NCBI RefSeq assembly: GCF_000090795.2
Contig: NW_003546679.1
Location: 29,232 to 79,187, forward strand
Direction: 5' to 3'
Length of the DNA: 49,956 bases
DNA from: Amphimedon queenslandica
Taxonomy: Eukaryota > Porifera > Demospongiae > Haplosclerida > Niphatidae
Notes under the pieces: generated by a model
The model's input: only the letters and a program-made list of their open reading frames with translations
Told to the model about the DNA's origin: nothing
The model's database searches: none
In this document: positions 22,641-37,980 of the stretch, piece by piece
Numbering within the stretch: the first letter of the stretch is position 1
How the letters are laid out: the number at the start of each line of letters is the position of its first letter
Translations under genes and position numbers: made by a program

Positions 22641-25600
22641 CTAATTTAGTTCAATCACTCTATATTGGACGTGAGTTCCTAACTGTATCACTTTAGCTCC
22701 TCCATTAACAGTGAATGACAAGTCTCCATTATTAATGGAGAAGGAGGCAGTGGTAGGTATGGTTTCTACTCCATTGTCTTCCTCTCCCATAACTGGAATG
22801 GAGCGAGAATCAACAAGGTACCGCCATAGCGATACTTCAGCATTACCTAGTAATATGACGTAAGATTTAATAAAATACAGATTGTAACAATGTGTGCTCA
22901 TAACTTAAAAATTATTTGTCACAATCAGCTCAAACTTTTCATATAGCATAACAAAATCAATGTGTATCAGAAAATGTAATAAAAATTTGGGGGTGATTTT
23001 AAAGCCATTTTTTGGAAAAAACCACGGGCTATAGCCTTGGGTATTTTTCAGAATTTTGGCATTTTCTTAAAATGGTCGTAACTCAAAAAATTGAAGTTGG
23101 AATCAGCTCAAACTTTCTACACAGCATAAGGACATCAATATGCATCAGAAAATGTAATAAAACTTTGAGGTGATTTTGGAGCCATTTTTTAAAAAAAAAC
23201 CATGGGCTATAGCCTTGGGTATTTTTCAGAATTTTTGCATTTTCTTAAAATGGTCGTAACTTTAAAAATTGAAGTCAGAATTAGCTCAAACTTTCTACAC
23301 AGCATAAGGACATCAATATGTATCAGAAATTGTAATAAAAATTTGGGGTGATTTCGGAGCCGTTTTTTGAAAAAAACCATGGGCTATAGCCTTGGGTATT
23401 TTTCAGAATTTTGGCGTTTTCTTAAAATGGCCGTAGCTCAAACTTTCCAAATAGCAAAAGGACATCAATATGTATCAGAAAATGTAATAAAAATTTGGGG
23501 TAAATTCGGACGTCATCTCTCAAAGTTTACATATTCATATTCTTTTATAATGTTATACACTTACCAGAGACTTGAGCCAAACGTCTTATTCTATCAATAA
23601 TCCTGGGCACAGTGTCACCATCATATATTGGTACAGCCATTGAAAAGAATGGAACACAGTGTTGAGGATTAACAGCAGTTACCATAATAAGAGGCTATAG
23701 GTAGAAGTGACAGTAAATATACATGTAATGGTACAGAGAAGTAGATTGGACTATTATAAAGAGAAAGAAGAGTAATAGATAGAATGTGTAAATTTATAAG
23801 GCAAAAGTTTTGCTGATTACCGTATAGCAGGTATATTCTGTCAGAGTTTAATTTCGTTCTTTTCGTTCTCATTCCTTGTGGAACAAATATTTTCCAAACA
23901 TAAAAGGCGTTTCCTCAATGCCACGTGTACAAAATGGCTGCTTAGAACGAAAATAAAACGAATGAAAATTTCTAATCCTGCTTAGAACGAACATTTTTCC
24001 AGATGAAATATACCAGCTGTACGGTAATACTTTCACAAATTCTACAAGTACTGTACATAAATGAAAGTTCTATAGTCACATTCAATAAATAATGATGATC
24101 AAAAATACAGTCAAGCCTGTCTTTATATTAATAAATAACAATATCTAAATAATAATTAATAATAATAATATTACTTTATAAGGATCAGCAGAAAACACTG
24201 ATATTGGTCGTCCTGGTATACAGTCTTCCTTAACTTTTGCTTCCTTAGCAAGAGTGACATTCTCCACCCACAACTCACTCAACTATTAATAAAGTCACAT
24301 GACTATCACATGATGAGGGGCTCTACCTCAAGTGAGCGTGTGAGATAATTGAGACTTCTCTCAAGAGCCTGTCTCTCATTGAATGGAGTCTTGAGATCAA
24401 GAGCTTCTTTACCTTTAAGAGCTAAATTAGACTGAGAGGGAGAGAGAGGGAGAGAGAGAGAGAGGGAGAGGGGGGAGAGAGAGAGGGGGAAAGAGAGAGA
24501 GAGAGAGAGAGGGAGGGAGAGAGAGAGAGGGGGGGGAGAGAGAGAGAGAGAGAGAGAGATTTCAGCATGTGTACTATGTAGCAGCTTATAACAAGGAAAT
24601 CTTGGCAATCTTTAATTCTGGCATTACAATTTCAATACAAATTTATTTTTTGGCTACGTGTCATTAAGAATATGTAAAATGAAGTAATATGACAGTTCTG
24701 ATGCTGAAATTTTTTAGCATAGTATTATCAAGATCAACTGCCAAAATTAAACTTCACTATTAATATTATTATTATAATTATTATTATTATTTAATTACTT
24801 TAATGGACTGTACAAAAGGCATCACTTTCTTCATGAATGGCTTCAGCTCCTCCTTCACTTTCAATTTCTGTAGCACAGTGTTATTATCAGGCAATTCATT
24901 AGTATCCTAAATAGACAAGTTAAAAAATATCATATAAATAGTCAATTTCTTAGTGACACATACAGCACATGTACATGTATAATATAAATGTACAGAAGAT
25001 TAAGTTTATCCATGATATATTGTATAAACTCATCGAGGCGACTAAACAAACTTATTTTCAAGAACTATAATTTTAAAAGCTAATTTGGCTGAGGCAAAGC
25101 ATAAGGTAAGAGCTAATTTGGCAAAAAACATGGAATAGAAAGCAAACACATGACAAGGAGACATCATAAGGAAACTGTTCCTTTGGTTTAGTTCAGTCTT
25201 GCCAGTCTAAAAGAGAAAGTGATACTTGTCTCTATCATTCAATATTGAGAATATTTCAATAAGTTTCGCTGTTAATAGAACCAACAGTCACTCTGTTTCT
25301 ACTTTTGGCCAAATTGAAGGCAAGAAAGCTAGTCCCCACTGTATTAAATACTCAAACTTCCATCCTTTGTGAGTTGATAAATTGAATTGTTAAAATTGTT
25401 AGTGATAGTAAAAATGAAGGTCATACTAGTCATTGCTTTATTAATTCAAGTCTCCTTGTCCCTGGAAATACCAGATGCTGATGACAAGTTACACATATAC
25501 GCATTGCCACTAGTAGGAGGCTGTACAGTGATACAGTGTCCTAAAGGAGAAGAAGATGGAGCTAAAGGAGCAGTAACCATCATTGATACAGGCAAGAGCA

Positions 25601-27355
25601 GCAGCAATAGTATCGGAGGAAAGGATGTTAAACGTTTCCTCAGTGGGACCACAATTAAACATATATTTCTTACTAACTCGAACAAGAATAGCCGGAAATA
25701 TTTTAAAGATATCCTCAACTCGTTTAAGCAGTACATCCCCGTACACCACCCGTGCAGCTGGAAGAGTTACGACACAGGGAGCAAATATGCACAGCCTAAA
25801 GAGATACAACAGTGTAGCTCAATCAGTGAGTGTGACTACGAAATAGAGTTATGTCCTGGAGTGACAATCTCTGTTGTTGCAGCTGGATTGGGAGAATGTA
25901 AAGGTCGTGACGACGGAGCAAATAATATTGATAGCTTGATAGCTAAGATGACATATACTGGTGCAGATACGTATGGCTACGGCACGTACGTAACGGCACT
26001 CTTTTCTGGGAATTTTGAAGCGTCTGGTAGCGTCGTTAGCAGGCTCATTGAAAAAGCCGGAGAGGATCTAAGCGCTGATATATATCGGTTGAGTAATGAA
26101 GGGAATTATCCACTAGCTAATAGTCGTACGCTCTTAAATGCAATCAAAGCTCGCTATGTATTCACAAGCAGCGAGCATAAGAAGAGTTTGCCACGCTGTG
26201 AGATTTACGATTATTACAAGACAAATGATAACATTGATCATGTGGAGCGACACCCTTATACGTGTTACGATGCAAATAAAAAACTCACTAATATTGATCC
26301 TGAGGTAGCCCTCTATGGGACCAATGTTTATCAGCCGGACGAAAAGAAATATAAAAAAGTATTTTTTGTGTTGGACTTTTCCATTAATAGCAGCGGGGAC
26401 ATTGGGGTGAAGATGACTAACGCAAAGAACTAGTCACTAGATGGTGTTGAGGACTTAATATTTATTAGGCGAATGTTTGTATATATAGTGAATTAGTTTT
26501 TCTTCAGTATTTTTTGTCAAATAAAGTGTACTGTACTTAGATAAATATTATTATCCATATTTCTAGTATTATAGAATCAAATTTTATACTAATTTTTAGT
26601 GAAAGTAGTGACACATAAAATATGAAGAAAAAAGGCTTGGAATTAGCATAACCAAATCCCAAAAGGATTAAAATTGCTACACAGTACATAAGATGAAATT
26701 GGCACATTTATACAAGTATTGATAATTACTTTATCATATAAACTTTGCAGTGCTGAGAGTATGGACGCCTGCCAGGGAGGATACTCATCAGCTACATAAA
26801 TAACACCAAACTCAGGCCTTGTCAGTCCAAGACCTTTCTGCAATGAACAAACACAACAAAAAACACATAAATAGATTATAAATATACTTATACTTGATAA
26901 TATAGATGGAATATAGTTCACTGTAAATGTATAAAAAATCTTTAAAATGCAAGATACAGTATACAAAGTAGTAGAAGAAAAATGATTTGTTTTTTTAGGA
27001 TTTTATAACTGCCAAATTACAATGTACACGTATGTTACTGTGATAGGTTAAGAGGGAGAGAAGGAGTAATAAAAAGTACCTTTTCTCTTAATTCCATCAT
27101 TTTTTTCATTCGGACACGAAAGTCGTGAGTGACGTCTGACAGATACTGACTCTCTTTCAATATCAACTCATCAACTGGCTCAGTCTCAGGCCATTTGGCA
27201 GCCATTATACTTTGTTCCTATAAAAAGAGAGAGAGAGAGAGAGAGAAGGGGAGAGAGAGAGAGAAGGGGAGAGAAGAGAAGGAGAGAGAAAGAGGGAGGG
27301 AGAAAGAGAGAGAGGGGTAGAGGGGAGAGGGGAGAGAGAGAGGGAGAGAGAGAGG

Positions 27356-27400
<45 letters not shown>

Positions 27401-27791
27401 AACTCCTAGTTGTACAAAATAAAAAAGATGTTCTTACTTTCCCTAGGAGTCCCCAGATATGTTCAGTAATGTGAGGACATATTGGGGACAGGAGGAGGCA
27501 CTGAACTTCAATGAACCTCAGGACCAGCTGCCAGTTCATGCCATTCTCCGTTGAACATAAATCCCGATAACGATCCCTAGCAGCCTAAGAATAATAATAA
27601 TAGTTAATTACTAAAAACTACACTGTCTAATGAAGTACTTAATACAGAGGTGTCCTAATTTCAGAGGTACTTTTGTATAGGCTTGTACCAATTGGGACAT
27701 TACAAAATGTCCTCATTATAAAGGTGTCCTCATTATAAAAGTGTCCTTATTATAGAGGTGTTATATTGTACATTGAATAGATTTTATATTG

Positions 27792-27835
<44 letters not shown>

Positions 27836-30800
27836 TATTACTTGTAGGTCATAGAATCCAGTCTTGATTCCCTCCCTAAAGGTTGCCCTCTCGTAATGAT
27901 CGTCCGTTAGTTTTATCGCTTTGTTAATCTCGTTATGAAACACTCTATCTTGATAGCTCCAGCTGCTCCTGCCATCATTTCTCATCTCGTCTTTAGCAGC
28001 CAAAACTTCCTAATAAATGCATGGGATTCTATTTAATGCACGGGATTCTAATTAATGCACATCTCACAATATACTGAAATTTTACACTGCCATACAGTGT
28101 AGCTTGTATATATTTAAAATGTAGCAAAAAAGGAATTCTCACTTTTTTCATTTTTGGCAAAATTTTGGCCAAAGTTGCTGTACTATAGTACAGGGACTTT
28201 GGCACCATTTTTAAGGAACTTTAAAAATTCGTAAAAATTCTAAATTTGATTGGAATCAGTTCAAACTTTCTACGCAAAATAAGTACATGTATATGCATCA
28301 GGAAATGTAGCAAAAATGAAGAATTCTCACCTTTCCATTTTTGAAAAAATTTGACAAAAGTCCCTTACTATAGTACAGGGACTTTGGTCCCATTTTTGAG
28401 CAACTTTTAAAATTCGTAAAAAATCCAATTTTGATCGGAATCAGTTCAAACTTTCTACGCAACATAAGTACATGTATATGTATCAGAAAATGTAATAAAA
28501 ATGGAGAATTCTCACCTTTTCATTTTTGAAAAAATTTGACCGAACCCCCTGTACTATAGTACAGGGACTTTGACTTGATTTCGGAGAAACTTTAAAAAAT
28601 TTGTAAAAAAATTAATTTTGATCGGAATCAGCTCAAACTTTCTACGCAGCATTAGTACATGTATATGCATTAGAAAATGTAATAAAAATGAAGAAGTCTC
28701 TTGTTTTAATTTTTGGCAAGATTTGCTCTGAGACCATGTACAGGGAATTTGAGCCGATTTTTGAGCAACTTTAAAAATTTGTAAAAAATCTAACTTTGAT
28801 CGGAATCAGCTCAAACTTTCTAGGCAACATAAGTACATGTATATGCATCAGAAAATGCTATAAAAATGGAGAATTCTCTCCTTTTTATTTTTAGCAAAAT
28901 ACCCTTGGTCTTCAGTAAAATTTTAAAGAAAACTCAAAAATAATTACATGTATTTGACTAAATACTGCATGTACATGTACATATGACAACAATAAGCTAC
29001 ATAAATGAAGTACATGTTGATAAATGTCATGTAGATGTACAGTCTTACTTTGACCCACTCCAGTTGAGTGTACAGTCTCAACAGTCCAGCATCAGCCATT
29101 GTAAAGACAAAGTTAGCATCTTCCAAGCCATCACCAGCATCAGCTAATGCTAGCCTTGTACCTTAAGAGGGAGAGGGAGAGGGAGAGAGAGAGGGAGAGA
29201 GGAAGGGAGAGAGGGAGAGAGAGGGAGGGAGGGGGAGGAGAGAGAATAAAGAATGAACAGTAGTAAATGTACATGTATAGTGTATGTGTGAAATAAAGAA
29301 GTAAATATAATTGATAAACATACCAAAAGAGGATGTACATGTACATGTACATTACAAGCAAAATTTAAAAGAGAGGAAAAAGTGCATGTACATATACTAA
29401 TGTGTCACTACATATCTACATGTAGATTCCTGTTGCTTACTACATGTACATGTAACTAACCATCAGCTGAGAATCGTTCAATAGATTGTCTCAATGTCAA
29501 GAAATTACCAGTGGACTTGCTCATCTAACAAAAGATAGGGGATACATCATTAAGAGTAAAAAACAGATACCCTTCCCTCCCTCCCTCTCTCTCTACCTTT
29601 TCAGAATTCAACAAGAGATGTCCATTCCCTCTAATACCCTCGGGCCAGCGACAGTACTCTCCTGACGAGAGGCTCTGAGTCTGTCCCTCAGTACGAGCAG
29701 GAGTGGGCCAGATTGCAACATGATTGTACACGAAATACGTCAAGTGGTTTGGGATTAAGTCCTTCCCAGAGACTCTTAGAGTCAGTGGGTACCAGTAGGA
29801 GAACTCACGTCTTAAAAGACTATAATATAACAACAAAAAATTAAATAAATAAATAAGATAATTTATTATAAATTTGATGTACATGTATATAAACTAAATC
29901 CCATCTTTGCAATTCTTACATTCACAAAAGTACACTTGGTACAGTACAAGCTTTCAAATTTGTCTTCACTGCACAGTTGGCTGTTGTAAACTGACAGACA
30001 CAATTTAATTTTAAAAATCAAAACACAAGAAAATGTCAAAGACTCAAAAATGGCACCAAACTGATGGTTGCAAAATTCAAATAAACATGAACTTTTTTGT
30101 GGAAATATAAAAACTTTTTGATAAAATTTTGATAATAAATGAAATTGAAAGAACAGGACCATAAAGTCCTTTCAAAAATTGGTGCTTCCAGCACACCCAT
30201 TGCCCTACAAGAGTAGACACTCAGTTCTCAATTGGACCTTATATAGATCCAAAACTAGACAATAGCATGATGGGGCGTCCATTCTAAATATGTTTAAGTA
30301 CAGGATGTGGTCTGTTAGTAACATAACAGTTATTGTAAGAGAATTTATACTTCAGAGGAAATTAATACAGCATAGCACAAAATTTTCAAGGGCTTTAAAT
30401 TTTCGTAAAAATCTATTTCACGCATTTAATTTTCACCCTTTAATTAGAAATGATCTAAATTTTCATAAAAATCTATTTCACGCATTTAATTTTCACGCTT
30501 TAATTAGAAACAATCTAAAATAATGATACTATAAATAGAACATGATATGCTATACATAATAATTATAGTACATGATACTATAAATAGAATATAATTACTT
30601 CAATGATTCAGTTGGTATGTCAGTGGCTGGTGGTGCTCCTCCAAAGAATATGTAATCCCAGACCTCCCTGGATAACTGCTCCGCCCTGTGACATCACATT
30701 ACATCATAATTAAAACCACATGCATATTACGTAATATACATGTACATGTATACATAAAAGTGAAACAAAATTTGAGTGTATTTGAGCTACTTTGAAAAAA

Positions 30801-33800
30801 ATCAAGGCCAAAATTTGGCTTCTTTAAAATGTTCATAACTTAAAATTTTGCCTCATGTAGTGAATGTACATGTACCTCTATGCAGTATTACATCATATGA
30901 CATCATCACACTAAATACACCATACTTTATTCCTAGTGGTCCGATCTCAGATCCATCGACCACGCCCCCCTGCAGCAAATGGGCCACAGTGTAATAAGCC
31001 ATGTATATAGTAGAGTCTGATAGAGACTCAATGACGTATTGAGGGTCCCAGGGTATCTTAGTACCCAGCCCGTAGGAACGGGAGCAGGCGTGTTCATGAA
31101 GCCAGTCAAGTGTGGACTCAAAATTGTTACGAGCTTCATCAGAATAACTGTGAGGATTAAAGTAGAATAAAATCATGTATTTAAGTAGGCGTGTTTCCTT
31201 TCCTTACACTCGCAATCCTTCCAATGCTTTCCTAGCAGCTGCTTTCCACTCTTTATCGCCATAATCCAAATACCTGGAATATAATATTAAATAAATTTAC
31301 ATGTACATGTATAATGAAGGGATTCATTATTATGAACAAAGTAACCCTTTGAATACTACTAACGTACATGTAGGTACATGTATGACCACCATTGGATCTA
31401 TAGGATTATACATGTACATGCAGTTCACACAGTACATGTGTACAATGTAGATACAAATGTACATGTACATGCATAGTGAAGGACTTCTAAGTTACATTAT
31501 ACACGCAGTTCACATGCATTAACATGTACATGCATTATAGCTAACCATTCATCACATAATGTAATGTACAATGTACTTATAAATGTACATTGTACATGTA
31601 TGTGTATTATCAGTCTTACCATTGGTCACAGAGTGCTACCACACACTTATCTCCTGATCGAGATATGATAGTCTTCTCTGGCTCTTGATAAAGGACAGCT
31701 TCATTATTATCAACCATCAATGACTGGACCTTCTTCTTGGCATCTTGAACCTTCTCACCTTTACACAAACCAACCGTCATTACCTGAAATATAAGTATAT
31801 AAGCATAATGGGTTTACTAGCATTTCCTGACACATATACATTTACATATACATTACCTGAAATATAAGTATACACATATATATGGATTAATTTACTTTAT
31901 TAGCAGTTTCTGATGCATATACATGTTCTTATGTTGTGTAGAAGTTTGAGCTGATTCCAATAAAAATTAGATTTATAATGAATTTTTAAAGTTGCTCAAA
32001 AATTGGGCCAAAGACCCTGTACTATACCATATAAGTGGTTATTTTTGAGGGTTGCAAATTTTGTGGACTCGCGAAAATTAAATCCGCAAAATGTGGTAGA
32101 ATTTACGAAATTAAAATCAAAGAATTGGAATTTTATTAGATTTCACAAAATATAGGACCCATGAAAATTACCGGCTATACGGTAGTACACCAAATTTTGG
32201 CAAAAAAGAACAGGAGAACATTCTCCAATTTTATTATAGATGTACATGTACATTGCTGTTCTTGCATTAATACTTACTCCTTCATAGAATCCTTTAAGGT
32301 AAGTCATTTCCTTTGCTTTGTCAAGCTGCACTCGATCATTCTGTGACTGAACCTTCATCTGGTCACAAGCAACCTCTGCAGCCATGTCACCCAAACCAGG
32401 TATGTGGATGATTGGAACCTGAATCAGAATCAAGTATGGGAATGGAAGTATGGAAGTATAAAAAATAATAAAATATTATTTGATGTTCTTACAGGATCAA
32501 AAGGAAGGACCATTTCATCTTTAATACCATACTTCTCCCTAAACGCCTGCAGGAAATAAATGTTTAATTATATACTGTAATATAATAGTGATAGTAATGT
32601 TAATAGTGATAATAAAATAATTGGTGACTTAAATAGTGTATGTACATGTACATGTACATAAAGAGATTAAAATTAAAGTTTTTACTTTCTTCTTCTTGAG
32701 GTCTCTCAAAGCAGCATAATCATCAGGAGCATCTGATGGAACTGAAGTAACTACACCAGTACCTAAAGCATGATAATATAATAATAATAATAATGTCAGG
32801 ACTAGCGTAATATTGTAAATCCGGCTTTACGCTCTATGTTGAAAGTCATTGTGGAGAATTTTGAATTCACCTGGGCTCATTAATTATTCATAGCAATTGG
32901 GGGTGTGGTCAATTAATTAAATGCCTGAAAAGTTACTGAAAGAAGCCAGTTACCACACTAAAAAAACTGATACTACATACAAGCAGTTGTGGTTATAAAA
33001 AATGAATTATAGTGATGATCTCATAATAACAAAACACACCTTCAGTTTTGATTACCCCCCACTACCAGATCCTGCAGCCTCCTATGAGGCTATGAACCAT
33101 TTATTCAATAGATAAGAACAGAACGTGTGGAAAATAAAGGCCAATGCACACGAGCAAATTAACGTATATGTTACGACAGGAAGTGCTTCTATCCTTACCT
33201 TACGTAAACGGTGGTCATTGGTTTATAGAGCACTTCCTAGTGCATGTTCATTTAAGGGCTTTTTTTATATCTCAGTCAAAAAAGAAAGCCTAGCTGTATT
33301 CTTAGGACATTTATAACAATAACAAGAAAGGAAACGAAAGAGGAACAATAATGGATCAACCATCTATCTTCTTCATACTACTTGGTATACTAATTGCAAC
33401 TTCATTTATCTTAACAATTATAGTGGCAATAGCCGGCTGTGTCTGTCTTACACGAGAGGAGATGCTAAGGAAAGTGTTTCCATTCATTAAAAAGAATGGC
33501 AACCATAATGTGATATTTGGATATATTATTGGCAAAAAATCTATCAAGTGCCTTTACTATCAACTAACATTGGTTGTTGCATTCACTCTAACTGATATCT
33601 TATGCAATACTATTGTCTCCATCTCTTTTAAATACAATCCTTATGATGGACTCAACTGTTATGGGTACTGCAACAATGGCTCAACAATTAAGGTGACTTC
33701 AGAAGAACAAGCTGACATGGAAGAAGTATTGTCAATAATATGTGTTGGCTGGAATTTTGATATTGCAAGAGCAATAGGACATACAGTAGCTTTGCTGACA

Positions 33801-36800
33801 ATTGTATGGATATTAGTATATATAGTACTGTGGATCAAATTAAAGTGGTGGAACAAAATCATTACTTGCGCTCGGAATCGTCAACTACGACTTAGTAAAT
33901 GTTGCCTCTGTATGTTGTTTATATCTCATTTTTTTTCCCTTTTTTGGATCCCATTTGCAATAATAGTAGGAGATTCGGTCATTTATCTATTACTTACATC
34001 ATCTGATTTACCTCCAAATGGTACAATAGACCTCTTATTAATTAGTATTGTACTGCAATCAGGGATAGCAATATTCCCTGGTCCAAAGAAATCAAAATCT
34101 TTGGCAGAATACTGTAGAGAGGCAGTGGAAGATAACCAAGGAGAAGAAGAAGGAGCTTTAGTACCAATAAAAGACAGATTAAGAGAGAGAAGAGTCCAAG
34201 ATCATAGAATTGACATTGATCTTTTAGTCGAACTGGCAGAACAAGAATGTAAGAAGACACTGGGTGACATGTATCACTATGGTACTGAAGATCACATTAA
34301 CACTATCTATGAAAATGAGATGAAGACAATTGCTCAAGTTGCCTACCATAAGGTAACCACTAATGATGGAGGAGCGCAGTATAATAATGGCCAACAATAC
34401 AATACAAGACAAGGTGCATCTATTAATGGCCCAACAGAAAGAGATAGACTACTAGGGAACACCAGAAGAAATAACAATAACTATTCACATTTCAACTAAC
34501 AACAAAACTGATAAACATTGTGTCCTAACTGTATACCTTTCCTACTAATTACTACTGATTACTACAAATAGTTGTTCTACTAAATACTACTACACTCCCT
34601 ACTTGCTTTAATTACTACTAATTACTTTTGCTGTCTACTGTAGTTATTTTATTTTTAGTTGTTAGCTATTTGAGTATTAATATGACAATATGCACGTGTA
34701 TGGACTGTGGACACCCACAGAGCCCATGTGACACTCATGTGACATACACATGTACCTTTGTCTTCCTTTATAGTGAGCATTGGCAGTGTATATATGACAT
34801 CATAGGAGGTCAATGGAGCCTTCAATGACAATCCTAATATATCCTGGGGAGGGGGAGGAGGAGGAGGAGAATAAAATAGAAAAAGATTGAGAGAGGAATA
34901 CAAATGTACATGCATAAGTACACATACACATTCACACTTATTCTTCATTCAAAAGCTTTTCTCAACGGTATAAAAGGATGTCTCAAGCTGTAGTACCATA
35001 TAGTGCGAAATCTTCGAGGGAGTTAAATTTGGTGAATTGCTAAATTGCAAATTTATGGTCACGTGCCGTATAATGGCTCAAAATGGCAGATTTTATTTTG
35101 GCAAATGGCTATCAAAACGCCAAATTCACTAAATTCAACTCCCTCCTTCTATACAGTATATTCCTAGTCTTACCTTTCCCTTTAGTGTCAGTACTGGCTC
35201 AACTTTCCCAAAATCCTTCGTAAACCCCTGACACGACATATTAAGAGCCGAGCGCCGAGTACTAATGAATATTTCCCCAGAAGTCAATTCATAAGCCACA
35301 TAATCCAGATCAGGATGGACCCAGCAGTTGGTCTGACCGAACATTGTCTCTGGACGTAAGGTGGCGGCTACCAGGAACACTGAGCGACCAATCAGAGACC
35401 TGGAATAAATCACATGATAGCAATAAATAAATAAATGATAAAAAGTAAAATCATATGTACATGTACATATGGAACTCCTTCTATGGTAAAGGGTATATAT
35501 ACATGCATGTAGGCAATGATGTGGAAACTGCCAGACATGCCAGTCATTGTCTGGTATTGGTGAATTTTGTCCGATTTTGGGGTCCATTGAAAGGACAAAA
35601 TGACTGTTAATTAATTCATTTTTAACAATAGCAAATGGACAATTTATAGTGTGAAGTTGGTGCAGCTACAAGAAATAAAATAGTGGCTTCAAATGGGACA
35701 ATGTTTAAGACTTTCCAAAGCAGAATAAGCCATTTCTAAACATCTAATGACTTGTCAACTACTTGTTGTACGTGCCATTGGCCTAGCATCATTTTCATGC
35801 ATTTTCTTGGTATCGTGCTAAGTCCGTTAGTATTAACAGTGAATAGGACAAATGTCTGGTAGCAAAATTATTTTTTCCACATCTCTGCATGTATGCATGT
35901 ACATGTATATATTACTTTTTCTTTGGTAAATGTACATGTACATTATGATGCACTTTTCATTTGGCTACAAGTGATTATTGATTACACAATGTATAACAAT
36001 CCTTATTACTAATAACACTGTTCATAATAATAATAATTGGTCATTTTGTTTGGTACGGGCATTAATTAGAATAAAACAAATGTTAATTACCAGGTGCTAA
36101 ATTTTAATTAACATACAACAAAAACATTAATAACATTTATAATAATATTTTTACTTTATTTTGTCAGGGAATGGTTCCAAAGCTTTCATCTTAATAAGTG
36201 TGTACTCTTGGGGCCCCACCCCCTCACCAGAGATACGATCATGATCCATACAGGGCTGACCGTCCTTTATTGAATAGATAGTGTGTCTGAAGAGAGAGAG
36301 GGAGGGAGGGAGAGAGGATATAGTGCTGTATATAGTGTTTGCTCTTAATATTGTGAGGGCAGAGGTTTCCTACAGATCTCAGAGTGTGTTATTGACAAAC
36401 TGCAGACAAAATGTGCTTTAGAGTAACTTTTAAAATTCGTAAAAAATCTAATTTTGATCAGACTCAGCTCAAACTTGCTACGCAGCATAAAAACATGTAT
36501 ATGTAGGAAAAATTATAAAAATCGAAAATTTATCACCTTTTCATTTTTGGAAAAATTTGGCCAAAGTCGCTATACTAAAAGTCACTATACTATAGTACAG
36601 TACTTTTGTCCAATTTTAGAATAATTTTAAAAATTTGTAAAAAAATCTATTGTACCTTTTTCCAAATTTAACTTTTCCTCTATCCTTCAGTGTCAGAAAC
36701 TGCCACCTCACGAATGAATCATAATAAGGATTGACATCAGTAGTGATGAATGACCTCCGCCAATCAATCTGTGAACATATTAATAATAAATAAATAATTA

Positions 36801-37921
36801 CAATTGCACATGTGAATTTTATAGTAATACCACATTATTGTGGTATAATGTACAGTATAGCCTCTTTATTGGGCCCACACTACCTGTCCTTAATACAGAG
36901 GTGTCCTCATTTCAGAGGTACTTTTGTATAGGCTTGTACCAATTGGGACATTACAAATGTAATCATTATAAAGACGTCTTTACTATAATAGAGAGGTCAC
37001 ATTGTACACATGCAGTAGTACATAATGAACAGATATTCAGTAGTTTAAATAATACATAATAATAATACATACACACTATACTGTACAAAATGTACGTGTA
37101 TCTGAGTTACGAATTGATCGGTAAATATACATGTACATGCATTATATAGAACAAATACAGTATACAACAGTTAAGGCTGGTTCACAATATTACGCTAGTC
37201 CTGACGTTACGTTGACGCTGGAATCAAATCTGGTTTGATTCCAGAGGAAAGCATGCGTCAAAAGGTCAAATCGCCCACACTTTTGATTAAAAATTGACGG
37301 TACGTTGGCCTAGCGTCATATTGTGAACCAGCCTTTACACAGTTGTTGAGTAGTGCAGCTATTAATGTTCATGTACAGTATGCAGTGATTGGGTGATGGT
37401 AACTCACTCTTAGTCCAAGAGCCTCCAAGTCTTCCTTAGCCAAAGGAGGGAAATACTCCAACCAGTGACTAGCATCAGCAAACCTTTAATATGAACAAGT
37501 TAAAATAAAATAAATAAAATAATAATAATTATTACATGTACCATTATTGGTGGGAGTAATATTTGGCAAATTTGCCTGTGGAAAGAAATTGGTGAATTTT
37601 ATATTGGCGATTTTGTGTCACGTGCCATTGAGCATGCTCAGTTTGAAACAAAATGGCGGATTTTATATTGGTAATTTCTTCATAGAACCACCAATTGCCA
37701 ATATTACATGTAATTCCTTGCCAATAAATCATCTTGTACGGTAAGTATTAGTAACGCGGTAGCGTTACTAAGTAGGATTCACCCCCAAACAAAATGGCTG
37801 CCACGACTTTTGCAGCCTTGCTATTAGACTACATGTACATCTACAAAATGATGAAATTACTACTATTAACCTTATGTACATGTACATGTACATGTACATG
37901 TACATGTACATGTACATGTAT

Positions 37922-37980
<59 letters not shown>

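Noticed and set aside
25387..25413. Upstream extension of the MBL-like protein by nine residues
   Set aside because: The extension would start at a TTG codon. The first ATG at 25414 begins a good signal peptide.
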